Source: Paenibacillus fonticola DSM 21315 (GTDB lineage: Bacteria > Bacillota > Bacilli > Paenibacillales > Paenibacillaceae). From it: DNA of 64,000 nucleotides. This document shows, piece by piece, positions 17,636 through 27,492 of this stretch (within the stretch, counting starts at the first letter, position 1; the number at the start of each line of letters is the position of its first letter). The stretch covers positions 29,742-93,741 of the forward strand of contig NZ_KB907272.1 of assembly GCF_000381905.1 (NCBI RefSeq), given 5' to 3'. The position numbers were made by a program, and so were the translations under genes. The notes under the pieces are model-generated. The model was not told the DNA's origin and made no database searches. It saw only the letters and a program-made list of their open reading frames with translations.

Positions 17636-19105
17636 ATGACAGCATCAAGGGAAGAAAAATACAGAAAAATGGAGCAGGCGGTGCCTGGGGAGCTGGAAAA
17701 GCTTCAGGAGCTGGTTAACAATTGCCCATGGAGGCAAACCTATCATATTCAGCCCCCGTATGGCCTGTTGAACGATCCTAACGGTTTTACATTCTATCAA
17801 GGCGAGTATCATTTATTTTATCAATGGTTTCCTTTGGGAACATTTCATGGCATGAAATATTGGTATCATACGAAATCGAAGGATTTGGCCCACTGGGACA
17901 ATGTCGGCATTGGGATTGAGCCTGGTTATCCACATGATTCTCACGGGGCATATTCCGGAAGCGGGATCGTTAAGGACGGCAAGCTGTATTTAATGTATAC
18001 AGGCAATACGCGAGACGAACAATGGAACAGGCATCCTTATCAGAACCTGGCGATCATGGACAGCAGCGGCATGATTACGAAAATAGACCATCCTGTGATC
18101 GACTCAGTGCCCCCTGGCTACACGGATCACTTCAGGGATCCGAAGGTGTGGAGCAGTAACGGTGAATATTATTGCGTTCTGGGAGCGCAGCGAACCAATG
18201 GCACCGGTTGCGCCGTGCTGTACAAATCTCAGGATCTGAAAGCATGGAGCTTTGAAGGCGAAATCTCTACAAAGCTGACTGATTTTGGATATATGTGGGA
18301 GTGCCCGGATTATTTCGAACTGGATGGACAGGGTGTATTGTTGTTTTCACCGCAAGGCATCGAACCGCACGGAGATTATTATCAGAACATATTCCAATCG
18401 GGTTATATTGTCGGTCAGCCGCTTGATCTGACAATAAGCAAGCTTGAGCATGGGGAATTCCAAGAGCTGGACAGGGGCTTTGACTTCTACGCGCAGCAAA
18501 CGACGGCAGCAGCAGACGGGCGGAGGATCCTTGTAGGCTGGATGGGGCTTCCCGATGCCAATTATCCGACGGACAATCACGGGTGGGCCAATTGCCTGAC
18601 TCTGCCGAGAGAATTGACGCTCCGTGGTGGCAAAATCCTTCAGCGTCCGGTTAGGGAGCTGGAGAAGCTGCGAAAGCAAGGGGTCAAGAGTGAAGCCGTT
18701 TTGCAGGATGAGACAAAGAGTTTTACCGGATTCGAGGGAACCACTTATGAACTGGTTTGTGAATTTACCAATACGGATGCTGCGCGATTCGGCATTGAGT
18801 TTCGGGCAGGAGAGAACGAGAAAACGGTGCTGGCGTATGATCGGAATTCGAAGAAGGTCATTTTGGACAGATCATTATCCGGTTACCCTGTTGCCGTGGA
18901 ATACGGAAGCGTACGGCGCTGCCATCTGGATGCGGAGAACATTAAGTTCCAGCTTTATGTAGACACCTCGTCCGTAGAGATCTTCGTCAACGATGGGGAA
19001 GAGGTGTTTACGAGCCGTATTTTCCCTAGTCGGGAAAGTACGCAAATCCGCTTTTTTGCACAAGGAGGAACGGCTGCTTGCCGAGCATCGCTATGGAAAA
19101 TATAG
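17636..19105 (+). CDS. scrB: Sucrose-6-phosphate hydrolase (GH32)
   Basis: This 489-residue GH32 enzyme has the five-bladed propeller motifs: 'YGLLNDPNG' with nucleophile Asp47, 'DHFRDPKVW' with Asp168 as transition-state stabiliser, and 'MWECPDYF' with acid/base Glu222. The C-terminal beta-sandwich (about 350-489) ends with 'SVEIFVNDGEEVFTSRIF'. It hydrolyses sucrose 6-phosphate delivered by the PTS into glucose 6-phosphate and fructose. The start at 17636 has GATGGAGG upstream. It is the first structural gene of the sucrose operon. Confidence 0.95.
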   Translation: MTASREEKYRKMEQAVPGELEKLQELVNNCPWRQTYHIQPPYGLLNDPNGFTFYQGEYHLFYQWFPLGTFHGMKYWYHTKSKDLAHWDNVGIGIEPGYPHDSHGAYSGSGIVKDGKLYLMYTGNTRDEQWNRHPYQNLAIMDSSGMITKIDHPVIDSVPPGYTDHFRDPKVWSSNGEYYCVLGAQRTNGTGCAVLYKSQDLKAWSFEGEISTKLTDFGYMWECPDYFELDGQGVLLFSPQGIEPHGDYYQNIFQSGYIVGQPLDLTISKLEHGEFQELDRGFDFYAQQTTAAADGRRILVGWMGLPDANYPTDNHGWANCLTLPRELTLRGGKILQRPVRELEKLRKQGVKSEAVLQDETKSFTGFEGTTYELVCEFTNTDAARFGIEFRAGENEKTVLAYDRNSKKVILDRSLSGYPVAVEYGSVRRCHLDAENIKFQLYVDTSSVEIFVNDGEEVFTSRIFPSRESTQIRFFAQGGTAACRASLWKI

Positions 19106-19152
19106 CTCTCAAACAAAACGGATTTGAATATAACACGGGGGGCGGTGACAAC

Positions 19153-20154
19153 GTGGGACAGTTATTTGCAATCGGAGAAGTGTTAATTGATTTTATCCCC
19201 TTACAAAAAGGGAGCGCGCTGAAGGACGTACAGGCCTTTGAACGAGCGGCAGGAGGCGCGCCAGCCAACGTAGCGGCTTCTGTCGCCAAGCTTGGCGGGC
19301 ACGCCTCCATGCTGACCAAGCTGGGAAAGGACGCTTTTGGGGATTACTTAATCGAGCAGCTGGCTCATGCGGGAGTAAGGACAGATTTTATTCGACGAAC
19401 AGACGAGGCCAACACGGGTTTGGCGTTCGTATCGCTGCGGGAGGACGGAGAGAGGGATTTTTCCTTTTATCGCAGCCCCTCGGCTGATTTGCTATTGTCC
19501 GAAGACGAAATTGATCCGGGTATTTTCGGTACGAATGATATTTTGCATTTCGGCTCGGTCGATCTTGTGGAAAGTCCAATGAAGCAGGCGCATTTGAAAG
19601 CGATTCATGCAGTAAAAAGTCAGGGAGGGCTCATCAGCTTCGACCCGAACGTCCGGCTTCCTTTGTGGCATAGTCCGGAGGAGTGCCGAAGAACGATTCA
19701 AGACTTTATTCCCGCCGCCCATCTTATAAAGATTTCTGAAGATGAATTGGAGTTCATTACGGGTATAACGTCAAAGAAGGAGGCGATTGCTTCCTTGTTT
19801 CAAGGAGATGTCCAAGCCGTTGTGTATACCAGAGGGAAAGAGGGAGCGGAGCTTTATCTTTCTGCGGATGAGAAGTATAAGGGGCGAGGATTTAACGTCA
19901 AAGTTCAGGACACGACGGGGGCCGGCGATGCGTTTGTCGGAGGTTTTCTGTATAAGCTGCTGGAAAATGGGACTGCGCAGGACAACATCACAGAGGTGCT
20001 TCGCGTGCATCATGATGAAATACTGGAGTTTGCCAATGCCAGCGGAGCATGGACAACTGCGGGTAAAGGCGCAATTCCTGCTCTTCCTAGCCAGGCGGAC
20101 GTGCATAAATTAATTGAAATGCAATCGAACAAGGGGATGATGACGAATGTCTGA
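19153..20154 (+). CDS. scrK: Fructokinase (PfkB/ribokinase family)
   Basis: This protein of about 333 residues carries PfkB-family motifs: 'AIGEVLIDFIP' at the start, 'GGAPANVAASVAKLGG', and the ATP/anion-hole motif 'DTTGAGDAFVGGFLYKL' with the catalytic Asp. It phosphorylates the fructose released by the hydrolase. The frame is open from 19078, overlapping scrB, but GTG 19153 follows GGCGGTGA and gives the family N-terminus. Its end overlaps the EII gene by 8 bp. Confidence 0.93.
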   Translation: MGQLFAIGEVLIDFIPLQKGSALKDVQAFERAAGGAPANVAASVAKLGGHASMLTKLGKDAFGDYLIEQLAHAGVRTDFIRRTDEANTGLAFVSLREDGERDFSFYRSPSADLLLSEDEIDPGIFGTNDILHFGSVDLVESPMKQAHLKAIHAVKSQGGLISFDPNVRLPLWHSPEECRRTIQDFIPAAHLIKISEDELEFITGITSKKEAIASLFQGDVQAVVYTRGKEGAELYLSADEKYKGRGFNVKVQDTTGAGDAFVGGFLYKLLENGTAQDNITEVLRVHHDEILEFANASGAWTTAGKGAIPALPSQADVHKLIEMQSNKGMMTNV

Positions 20155-22153
20155 AAATCGGGATATTGCCAAACAGGTCGTAGAGGCGGTCGGCGGCAAG
20201 GATAATATTGCATCCTTTGCGCATTGCGCTACGAGACTGCGGATTATGGTACATGACAAAGATTTGATCGATCAGACTAGAGTAGAGAATATTGATAAGG
20301 TAAAAGGAGCCTTCTTCAACTCCGGGCAGTTCCAAGTTATTTTTGGGACCGGCACAGTGAACCGGATCTTTGAAGAGGTGGAGAATCTCGGAATTACAGG
20401 CACAACAAAAGAAGATATTAAAAGCCAAAGCAAGAAGCAAGGAAACGTCTTTCAAAGATCGATCCGCACGTTCGGCGACGTATTCGTGCCGATCATTCCG
20501 GTGCTCGTGGCTACGGGATTGTTCATGGGATTACGCGGTTTGCTTACGCAAGAGCAGATTCTGTCTGTCTTTGGGATGACTGCTGCGGATATTCCAGCAA
20601 ACTTCCTGCTCTTTACCCAAGTATTAACCGATACTGCCTTTGCCTTCCTGCCCGCGCTTGTAGCATGGTCTGCATTCCGGGTATTCGGAGGCAGCCCGAT
20701 TCTGGGTATTGTCCTGGGATTAATGCTGGTCAATCCAGCGCTTCCAAATGCTTACAGCGTGGCCAATGGTTCAGCTGAAGCCTTAGTCATGCTCGGCTTT
20801 ATACCGGTGGTCGGGTATCAGGGCTCTGTGCTTCCTGCCTTTTTCATGGGTCTGCTGGGCGCAAAGTTTGAAAAAATGCTGAGAAAACGCGTACCTGAAG
20901 CGTTGGATCTGATTTTGACGCCGTTTATCACACTGCTCGTCATGATAACTCTGGGACTTTTCGTCGTCGGCCCTATTTTCCATTCCTTGGAGGAATGGGT
21001 GCTGCATGGAACCACATTTATTTTGGGTCTTCCTTTCGGCATTGCGGGATTAGTTATCGGTTTCTTCAATCAAATCATTGTCGTGACGGGTGTTCATCAT
21101 ATTTTTAATTTTCTGGAAATACAGCTGCTGGAGCAGTTCGGCTCCAATCCGTTTAACGCATTGGTCACGAGCGCCATGGCTGCCCAGGGTGCAGCGTGCC
21201 TGGCGGTAGGCTTGAAAACCAAAAACGTCAAGCTGAAATCTCTCGCTTTGCCATCCTCGCTATCCGCTTTCTTAGGAATTACGGAGCCGGCGATCTTCGG
21301 CGTCAATTTGCGGTACATGAAGCCGTTTGTCATGGGATTGATCGGCGGGGCCGTCGGCGGCTTCCTGGCATCGTTGTCCGGTCTGGCCGCGACAGGAATG
21401 GCGATTACAGTTATACCGGGAACGCTTCTTTATCTGAACGATCAGCTTCCGATGTACATCCTATGCAACCTGATTGCCATGGCAATCGCATTTATATTGA
21501 CGTGGCTATTTGGTTATAAGGATGAAGCAGCGGCGGAGTTGACAGCAGTTTCTGCAGCGGCGAATTCCCCGGAACAGGCTGGTGCACAGGTTGAATCAAG
21601 CTTAGCCGAGGTGGTTACTGCGGAATCTAGCCAAGTGACTGTGGAACCTAGCCTAATCACAGCGCCTTCTTCAATAGATGTGCTGAATATTCCATCTCCC
21701 ATTTCAGGAAAACTGCTGGCGCTGGAAGACGTTCCCGATCCGGCTTTTGCCCAGAAGCATATGGGGGATGGGTTTGCGGTTGAACCGTCCGAAGGCAAAC
21801 TATTCGCCCCGTTTGACGGCGAAGTCGCTCACATTATGAATAAGAGCAAGCATGCAATCATCCTGGCCCGCGAAAGCGGCATGCAGCTCTTGATTCATAT
21901 CGGAATCAACACCGTCTCCTTAAAAGGAGAGGGATTTACGACTCATGTCCAGACCGGCGACACCGTAAAAGCAGGCCAACTGCTCATTGAGTTCGATGTC
22001 GGTGCCATTCAACAGGCCGGACTTTCCACGGTTACTCCCGTAATTGTTCCTTCGGGAACGGAGCAGGTCGCTGGACTGACTGTTAAGGCAAGCCAAGGCC
22101 CAGTAACGGCCAATAAAGAGGTCGTGATGGACGTTCAGTTCACAACGAAGTAA
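20147..22153 (+). CDS. scrA: PTS system, sucrose-specific EIIBCA
   Basis: This 668-residue fusion reads EIIB, EIIC, EIIA. EIIB (1-90) has the phosphocysteine Cys27 in 'SFAHCATRLR'. EIIC (about 105-460) contains ten or so membrane segments with 'GITEPAIFGVNLRYMKP'. A linker rich in Ala, Ser, Glu and Val (about 465-515) leads to EIIA(Glc-type), with His584 in 'QLLIHIGINTVSLKG'. It imports sucrose as sucrose 6-phosphate. The attached EIIA is a difference from sucrose EIIBC proteins that borrow EIIA(Glc). It overlaps scrK by 8 bp and is followed by a terminator. Confidence 0.93.
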   Translation: MSENRDIAKQVVEAVGGKDNIASFAHCATRLRIMVHDKDLIDQTRVENIDKVKGAFFNSGQFQVIFGTGTVNRIFEEVENLGITGTTKEDIKSQSKKQGNVFQRSIRTFGDVFVPIIPVLVATGLFMGLRGLLTQEQILSVFGMTAADIPANFLLFTQVLTDTAFAFLPALVAWSAFRVFGGSPILGIVLGLMLVNPALPNAYSVANGSAEALVMLGFIPVVGYQGSVLPAFFMGLLGAKFEKMLRKRVPEALDLILTPFITLLVMITLGLFVVGPIFHSLEEWVLHGTTFILGLPFGIAGLVIGFFNQIIVVTGVHHIFNFLEIQLLEQFGSNPFNALVTSAMAAQGAACLAVGLKTKNVKLKSLALPSSLSAFLGITEPAIFGVNLRYMKPFVMGLIGGAVGGFLASLSGLAATGMAITVIPGTLLYLNDQLPMYILCNLIAMAIAFILTWLFGYKDEAAAELTAVSAAANSPEQAGAQVESSLAEVVTAESSQVTVEPSLITAPSSIDVLNIPSPISGKLLALEDVPDPAFAQKHMGDGFAVEPSEGKLFAPFDGEVAHIMNKSKHAIILARESGMQLLIHIGINTVSLKGEGFTTHVQTGDTVKAGQLLIEFDVGAIQQAGLSTVTPVIVPSGTEQVAGLTVKASQGPVTANKEVVMDVQFTTK

Positions 22154-22158
22154 TTGGC

Positions 22159-22193
22159 AAAGACCAACGCTGTGATGCGTTGGTCTTTTTTTG
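22159..22193 (+). terminator. Rho-independent terminator of the sucrose operon
   Basis: The perfect stem AAGACCAACGC / GCGTTGGTCTT with a 6-base loop is followed by seven T residues. Confidence 0.93.
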
Positions 22194-22195
22194 TA

Positions 22196-23989
22196 TTATT
22201 TATGATGTACATAAGGACGGACAACCCCGACGCTTGCTCTATAAGTTGTACCGTTATAGGTGGCGGTAATATAAGTTATTCCCGGACTGATTCCTCGAAT
22301 ATTTCCGTACTCGTCAATCGTAGCAATAGAGGGGTCATCAATACTAAACACGGTATCCTGCGTGACCCTGGAGGGGAGACCGGATTCATTCACGTAGTAG
22401 GCCGCCACATCGAGCTCCGTTCCAATCGAAAGGGAGTATTCCTCCGAATCCAGGTAGAACCGGCCAGGTTCTTTTGCATTTGAGACTTTGACAGCAATTC
22501 TTGTTTCTAATCCTTTGTAGGCTGCTTTAATCCACGTTGTGCCCAGACTGTTTCCAGTAATATTGCCATATGAATCTACACTGGCGATGCTCGGGTCATA
22601 AGATTCGTACATGGAGGAATACGTCACGTCTGTTACGGAAGCGTCGGAATAGACGGCGTTAACGAAAGTGGCGGCGGATTGACCCACGGATAGCTCAAGC
22701 TCTGATTGCTGAAATTCCAGTCTGGCCAATTCTGGATCCGATGGGCCTTCGTTCGGTATAGATATTTTCAGCAAGTGCATTTCGTTTCTAGAGCCTTGCC
22801 CGGTGTTTATTCTAACGGTTCCCGTTAAAAGGAGCTCTTGATTAATAGCAGTAATGCTATTTTTACTAAGGCCCAAATCCAAATCGCCAAACTGATATTT
22901 TTTTGTGGGCACAGCATTCTCGTCGAGCAGAATAATTTGGTATCTGGATTTTCCGTTTTCGATACTTGATGGTTTATTTTGCACAAACAGAACATAGCCA
23001 TCATCTACCGGTTGGGTTCGAATAATCCTCTCTATCTCATCCATGGATGGTGAATCCAGCGGTTTATTCCAGAGTATATCCCCGGCTTCGTTAATCATTT
23101 GTAGGTAATAGGACTGAGTGCCCGGGTTAGCTCTCGTCAGAATATAATTCCCATCTTCAGAAGCAATGATGGTGGATGTAACATAATCGGTCTCAGAGGT
23201 TTTCATCCAGACGACTTCGCCGTTACGGTCTATTTTTAGCAGATAAGGCAGTGCTACTTGATCATTTTCCTCGAGTGTCCGACTCCCGGCTACGATGACA
23301 CCGTCATCAGAAGTTAATATGATATTGGAGAACATACCACTGTAACCGATGGGATAAGTTTTAGACCAAAGCTCGTCCCCATTTGCATCAATTTTAAGGA
23401 GATAAGCAGGCGAAGGGCTGTATTCATTCCACCCGCCACCGGTAATTACAAAATCGCCATCAGAAGTTTCTTGAATACTGCTTGCGGATTGCTGATAGTA
23501 GGGCATGCGAAAATAATATTTCTGCCACAATAGCTCTCCATCCGCACTCAACCTAAAAACATAAGGAACAAAACGCGGTCGGCCATAGGATCCATCTCTA
23601 ATTTCTCCGCCAACCAGGATGCTGCCATCGGAAGTCTCGATGACCGTGAATGCTGTATTCTCCTCATAATCATAGTCGTAATATACCATTTCTCTTTCCC
23701 ATAAGATCTCGCCGCTGCTGTTCAGCTTTACGACGTAAGAGCAGTTCTCTTCCGGAGTTTCGCAATACTTGTCACCTACGGCTACATAGCCTCCATCCGA
23801 TGTAGCGGTTGCAGCATAACCGGATACGCTCTTATAAAGCGGGTGATTGCCTTCTAAGATGTGGGACCATTCAATGTGGGCTTCTTCCTCCAAAGCAGCA
23901 GTGTACCCTTGATTTGGTAAACCCATCGAAAGCATCAAGATAGCGAGGGTAACCAGCATGAGTTTGTTCAGATTCAGTTCCTTGGCCAC
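22196..23989 (-). CDS. Secreted beta-propeller-like protein with two C-terminal Big_2 (Ig-like) domains
   Basis: This protein of about 597 residues has a signal peptide (LNKLMLVTLAILMLSMGLP). About eight repeats of the type 'T-S-D-G-x-x-V-x-G' followed by 'L-x-x-x-G-E-x-L-W' (about 60-420) suggest a propeller. Two Big_2-like domains follow, each ending in the pattern 'DPSIASVDSYGNITG' or 'DPSIATIDEYGNIRG'. Such proteins are usually surface-associated with no known enzymatic activity. GTG 23989 sits eight bases after AAAGGAG; the frame opens slightly earlier at 24007. It is convergent with the sucrose operon and stands alone. Confidence 0.75.
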   Translation of the reverse strand: MAKELNLNKLMLVTLAILMLSMGLPNQGYTAALEEEAHIEWSHILEGNHPLYKSVSGYAATATSDGGYVAVGDKYCETPEENCSYVVKLNSSGEILWEREMVYYDYDYEENTAFTVIETSDGSILVGGEIRDGSYGRPRFVPYVFRLSADGELLWQKYYFRMPYYQQSASSIQETSDGDFVITGGGWNEYSPSPAYLLKIDANGDELWSKTYPIGYSGMFSNIILTSDDGVIVAGSRTLEENDQVALPYLLKIDRNGEVVWMKTSETDYVTSTIIASEDGNYILTRANPGTQSYYLQMINEAGDILWNKPLDSPSMDEIERIIRTQPVDDGYVLFVQNKPSSIENGKSRYQIILLDENAVPTKKYQFGDLDLGLSKNSITAINQELLLTGTVRINTGQGSRNEMHLLKISIPNEGPSDPELARLEFQQSELELSVGQSAATFVNAVYSDASVTDVTYSSMYESYDPSIASVDSYGNITGNSLGTTWIKAAYKGLETRIAVKVSNAKEPGRFYLDSEEYSLSIGTELDVAAYYVNESGLPSRVTQDTVFSIDDPSIATIDEYGNIRGISPGITYITATYNGTTYRASVGVVRPYVHHK

Positions 23990-24272
23990 GAGCAAAACTC
24001 CTTTCACAATGAATATTTGGAAAAATATATTTACATATCCATTATCAGGGGTGTTGGGTCAAGGTGAATATCCTTCAAAGTGCTTATATTGCTAGGAAAG
24101 AGTACATGCTTCTTCCGCTAGTTTTCTGTAGAAGGTATTAGGTTCTTCAACAGATTGAGACAATGTGTCGGTTGATCATAGAGTGGATTTGATGTAAATT
24201 TTTACTAAATGCCGGGTTGTCTGATTCATGTAAAGCTAGAAAATGATGTTGATATGAAAAGGAGGAAATGAT

Positions 24273-25502
24273 ATGCGAGAAATTATTCCGGTCTCAGAGA
24301 TAACAAGGTTCAGCAGCAAAGCCGATGAATTCAATCCTTATCCATGGTATAAAGAGAAGCTGCTGCATGAGCCGGTCAGCTATCATCCGGAGACAAATAC
24401 TTGGAATGTATTCAGGTATGACGACGTCAAACGGGTGCTCAGCGATCATGAATACTTCTCCAGCGTGCGTACAAGGACGATCATTGATGTGGGAACGAAT
24501 ACGAAAGAAGGCCATATCGCTGAGAAGCTCAATCTTGGCGTGGATCCCCCTGAGCATCGCAAACGGCGGGCCCTGCTGGCGAGCGCATTTACTCCCCGCA
24601 GCCTGAAATTATGGGAGCCGCGCATTCGCGGCATCGTCGATGAACTGATTGACGAGATACCGGATAACATGTCTGTCGATATTGTAAACAGTCTGACATC
24701 CCCGCTTCCGACAATCGTCATGTCGGAGCTGCTCGGCGTGCCGTGGGAACACCGGAACCTGTTCAAGGAATGGGTGGACATTCTCTTTATGCCGACCAAC
24801 AAGCAGAATGTGGACCGGGTGAATGAATTAAAGGGCAAGGCCGCTCAGGAATATTATTCATTCTTATATCCCTTAGTTTTGGATAAACGCGGCCATCTGC
24901 AGGGGGACATCATTTCCGATTTGATCCGGGCGGAGGTCGACGGGGAACGGTTCTCCGACGATGAAATCGTGCGGACAACGATGTTCATTTTAGCAGCGGG
25001 CATCGAGACGACAAGCCATTTGATGGCCAATACATTTTACTCTTTTTTATATGATGATGATACGATATATAGCGAACTGCGGCAGGATGCCGGACTGATT
25101 CCGAATACGGTAGAAGAGATGCTGCGTTACCGTTTCCACATCAGCAAGATGGACCGGACGGTCAAGCAGGATAACAACCTTCTGGGAGTCGAGCTGAAGA
25201 AGGGAGATGTCGTCATCACTTGGATGAGCGCAGCCAACCACGATGAAGCGATGTTCGATGATCCGTTTAAACTGGATATTCGCCGGCATAATAGCAAGAA
25301 GCATTTGACGTTCGGAAATGGTCCGCATTTCTGTCTGGGCGCTCCGCTGGCCAGATTGGAGGCTGCGATCATGCTCGAGCAATTCGTTCACCGGTTTAGC
25401 AAAATCGAGCCTGTCGCAGGCTTTCAGTTAGAGGATCACCTGCAGCCTTCGGCGGCTGGTCAATCCCTGCTGTCACTGCCGCTCGTCGCTTACTATGCTT
25501 GA
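24273..25502 (+). CDS. Cytochrome P450 (bacterial soluble class, CYP107/CYP109-like)
   Basis: This 409-residue protein has the P450 landmarks: I-helix 'AAGIETTSH' with the acid-threonine pair region, K-helix ExxR in 'VEEMLRYRF', and the haem loop 'FGNGPHFCLGAPLAR' with thiolate ligand Cys354. Length and motifs match soluble bacterial monooxygenases such as the Bacillus CYP107/CYP109 groups. No ferredoxin or reductase gene lies nearby, so redox partners must come from elsewhere. The ribosome site AAAGGAGG precedes ATG 24273. The substrate is unknown, and the upstream 280 bp hold no other gene I can support. Confidence 0.93.
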   Translation: MREIIPVSEITRFSSKADEFNPYPWYKEKLLHEPVSYHPETNTWNVFRYDDVKRVLSDHEYFSSVRTRTIIDVGTNTKEGHIAEKLNLGVDPPEHRKRRALLASAFTPRSLKLWEPRIRGIVDELIDEIPDNMSVDIVNSLTSPLPTIVMSELLGVPWEHRNLFKEWVDILFMPTNKQNVDRVNELKGKAAQEYYSFLYPLVLDKRGHLQGDIISDLIRAEVDGERFSDDEIVRTTMFILAAGIETTSHLMANTFYSFLYDDDTIYSELRQDAGLIPNTVEEMLRYRFHISKMDRTVKQDNNLLGVELKKGDVVITWMSAANHDEAMFDDPFKLDIRRHNSKKHLTFGNGPHFCLGAPLARLEAAIMLEQFVHRFSKIEPVAGFQLEDHLQPSAAGQSLLSLPLVAYYA

Positions 25503-25525
25503 CTAGCAGGTATTCATGCAATCTT

Positions 25526-25560
25526 AAAAAGGCTAACCCTTTGGAGGGATTAGCCTTTTT
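25526..25560. terminator. Bidirectional Rho-independent terminator
   Basis: AAAAAGGCTAA pairs with TTAGCCTTTTT (one bulge) between the convergent P450 and SDR genes. T-tracts exist in both directions. Confidence 0.88.
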
Positions 25561-25583
25561 GCCATCATTATTTCATATTACTG

Positions 25584-26372
25584 CTATAGCGACTTGACCA
25601 TCCCCCCGTCAACAAGCACTGTCTGTCCTGTCGTGTAGGAATTAGCCGTCGAGGCCAGAAACACTACCATTTTGGCAAGCTCATCCGGCTGGCCATAACG
25701 GCCAAGAGGAATATTTTGCTCTGCCTGGGCACGAATTTCCTCCATAGGGGTATTCATTGATTCTGCTTTATGTTTATCCAATTGATAGATGCGATCCGTC
25801 GCAATTCTTCCAGGCGCTACCGTGTTAATTAGAATGCCGTGAGGAGCCAGTTCATGAGCCAGCGTCTTGGCCAAACCGGCGATACCTGCACGGTAGGTGT
25901 TGGACAGGATAAGACCCTCAATAGGCTGCTTCACGGAAGTTGATGTGATATTCAAGATGCGGCCGTTCTTCGAGCGTTTTAAATAGGGAAGAGAGCAGCG
26001 AATAAGCCGGATGACGCTCATCAAATTTTGATGAAAGGCCTGCTCCCATGCATCGTCCCCCATTTCCTCGAACCTTCCGCTTGGCGGGCCGCCAGAATTT
26101 GTAACTAGAATATCCAAGCCTCCGAAAGCCTCGAAAGTGGCTAGTACTAAATCCTCAATATCCTGCTTCACGGAAAGATCTGTTACCTTATAGTGAACTT
26201 GCGCATCATAATGTCCCCTAAGCTCTTCCGCGGTTGCCTTCAAATCATCCTCCCGACGTGAGCAAAGCATAATATGAGCTCCTTCACTAGCGAAGCATGC
26301 TGCGATCGCCTTCCCGATCCCTTTACTAGAGGCAGCTACGAGTACTTTTTTTTCTGTAAGATTCAAATTCAT
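25584..26372 (-). CDS. Atypical short-chain dehydrogenase/reductase (FabG-like)
   Basis: This 262-residue Rossmann protein has the cofactor motif 'ASSKGIGKAIA' near residue 15, 'TNSGGPPSG' instead of NNAG near 91, and the C-terminal block 'YTTGQTVLVDGGM'. The usual catalytic Tyr-x-x-x-Lys is altered: aligned on 'GLAKTLA', Ser157 and Arg161 occupy the Tyr and Lys places. This marks a recognised atypical SDR branch often labelled 3-oxoacyl-ACP reductase without proof. It is divergent from a TetR regulator, which probably controls it. Confidence 0.85.
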   Translation of the reverse strand: MNLNLTEKKVLVAASSKGIGKAIAACFASEGAHIMLCSRREDDLKATAEELRGHYDAQVHYKVTDLSVKQDIEDLVLATFEAFGGLDILVTNSGGPPSGRFEEMGDDAWEQAFHQNLMSVIRLIRCSLPYLKRSKNGRILNITSTSVKQPIEGLILSNTYRAGIAGLAKTLAHELAPHGILINTVAPGRIATDRIYQLDKHKAESMNTPMEEIRAQAEQNIPLGRYGQPDELAKMVVFLASTANSYTTGQTVLVDGGMVKSL

Positions 26373-26513
26373 AGGCCAACACTCCTTGAACTATTTTTTA
26401 AGCCACGCTGAGGTACAATTTTCCAATTTATTATTCATTATATCCCGTTCTCGCCTGTTAGAAGCTAAGGTAGTGATAGAATATCCCAACAGAATCCATC
26501 ATTCTGTAGGTTG

Positions 26514-26534
26514 ACATTAATAACCTCTTAATGT
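26514..26534. promoter_or_regulatory. Putative TetR-type operator overlapping a promoter
   Basis: The inverted repeat ACATTAA / TTAATGT with a 7-base centre overlaps a perfect -35 TTGACA (26511-26516). A -10-like TAAATT follows at 26534-26539. It lies in the gap between the SDR gene and the TetR gene, so autoregulation is likely. Confidence 0.5.
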
Positions 26535-26645
26535 AAATTCCGGTAGGATGAAAGAGAAATCCAAACATAATGATATAAAAAGTATATTCAGAGTTCGCAG
26601 CATCTTGATCGATGCATTACGCAAAGGAACAAGGAGTGCTAAACC

Positions 26646-27236
26646 ATGGCGTTTGATTATCGGGACGACAAGAGAAGCATCCGATCGAAGGAGCAACTGA
26701 AGGAAGCCTTGTTTGAGCTTCTTTATGAGAAAGAGTGGAGACAGATTACGATACAGCACTTGACGAAAAAAGCGAAGCTGAACCGTTCCACCTTTTATCA
26801 GCATTATGAGAATAAATACGATTTGCTCGTACAAAATATCGATGATTTATTCCAATCCTTGAAAGAATCTGTGCTGTCTACCAGCATCGATAACAGCAGC
26901 GCGGATACGATCAGCTACGCCTACCTGCTGGCTTTCTATCGGCATCTGAAAGAACAGAGCTATTACTTCAAGGTGATTCTGAATAGGGGATACGAGCTGG
27001 ATATTATGGAACTGTTCTCCGATATTGTCCAAGAGGCGATGGGGCAAGTCGTGGATGTGCAGCAAGCCATTGACGGAGTTCCTGCGGAAATCCACTGGCG
27101 CTACAGCATTGCGGCTCATTTCTCAGTTGCAAGCTGGTGGCTGCAGAATGATTTACCGTATTCGCCGGAATTCATGGCCGAAGCTGTACTTAAGCTGACG
27201 AAAGAAGGGAAGCATCATGCATTGCTAAAAAACTAA
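26646..27236 (+). CDS. TetR/AcrR family transcriptional regulator
   Basis: This 196-residue protein has an N-terminal TetR HTH ('ALFELLYEKEWRQITIQHL', then 'LNRSTFYQHYENKYDLL') and an all-helical C-terminal ligand domain of the type seen in DhaS-like and related Firmicute regulators ('LAFYRHLKEQSYYFKVIL'). It is divergent from the SDR gene with about 270 bp between them. It starts after GGAGTGC at ATG 26646. It is probably a repressor of the SDR gene and itself; the inducer is unknown. Confidence 0.88.
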   Translation: MAFDYRDDKRSIRSKEQLKEALFELLYEKEWRQITIQHLTKKAKLNRSTFYQHYENKYDLLVQNIDDLFQSLKESVLSTSIDNSSADTISYAYLLAFYRHLKEQSYYFKVILNRGYELDIMELFSDIVQEAMGQVVDVQQAIDGVPAEIHWRYSIAAHFSVASWWLQNDLPYSPEFMAEAVLKLTKEGKHHALLKN

Positions 27237-27365
27237 ATATCTAACTTGACAGGTAGGAATAATTGGTTTAATCTTATTGCATGCCAGATAGATCGTTATT
27301 CATTATCTAATCATTCATTAGTTCAGGTTTAAACTAAATTAAATTACTAGCCGATTGGTCCACCA

Positions 27366-27422
27366 AAGGCTCCTGTGTTCAATACCGAGTAATTTTCGGT
27401 AAAGAACCGGGAGCCTTTTCTG
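27366..27422 (+). terminator. Terminator after the TetR gene
   Basis: AAAGGCTCC pairs with GGAGCCTTT across a loop that itself contains a small hairpin (ACCGA / TCGGT). A T-run follows. Confidence 0.7.
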
Positions 27423-27492
27423 TATTTGGCGACTCGAAAGGGCGTCCGGTATATCTCTAGCGGCATGGTGGATTGGAACGGGAAGGAGCGTT

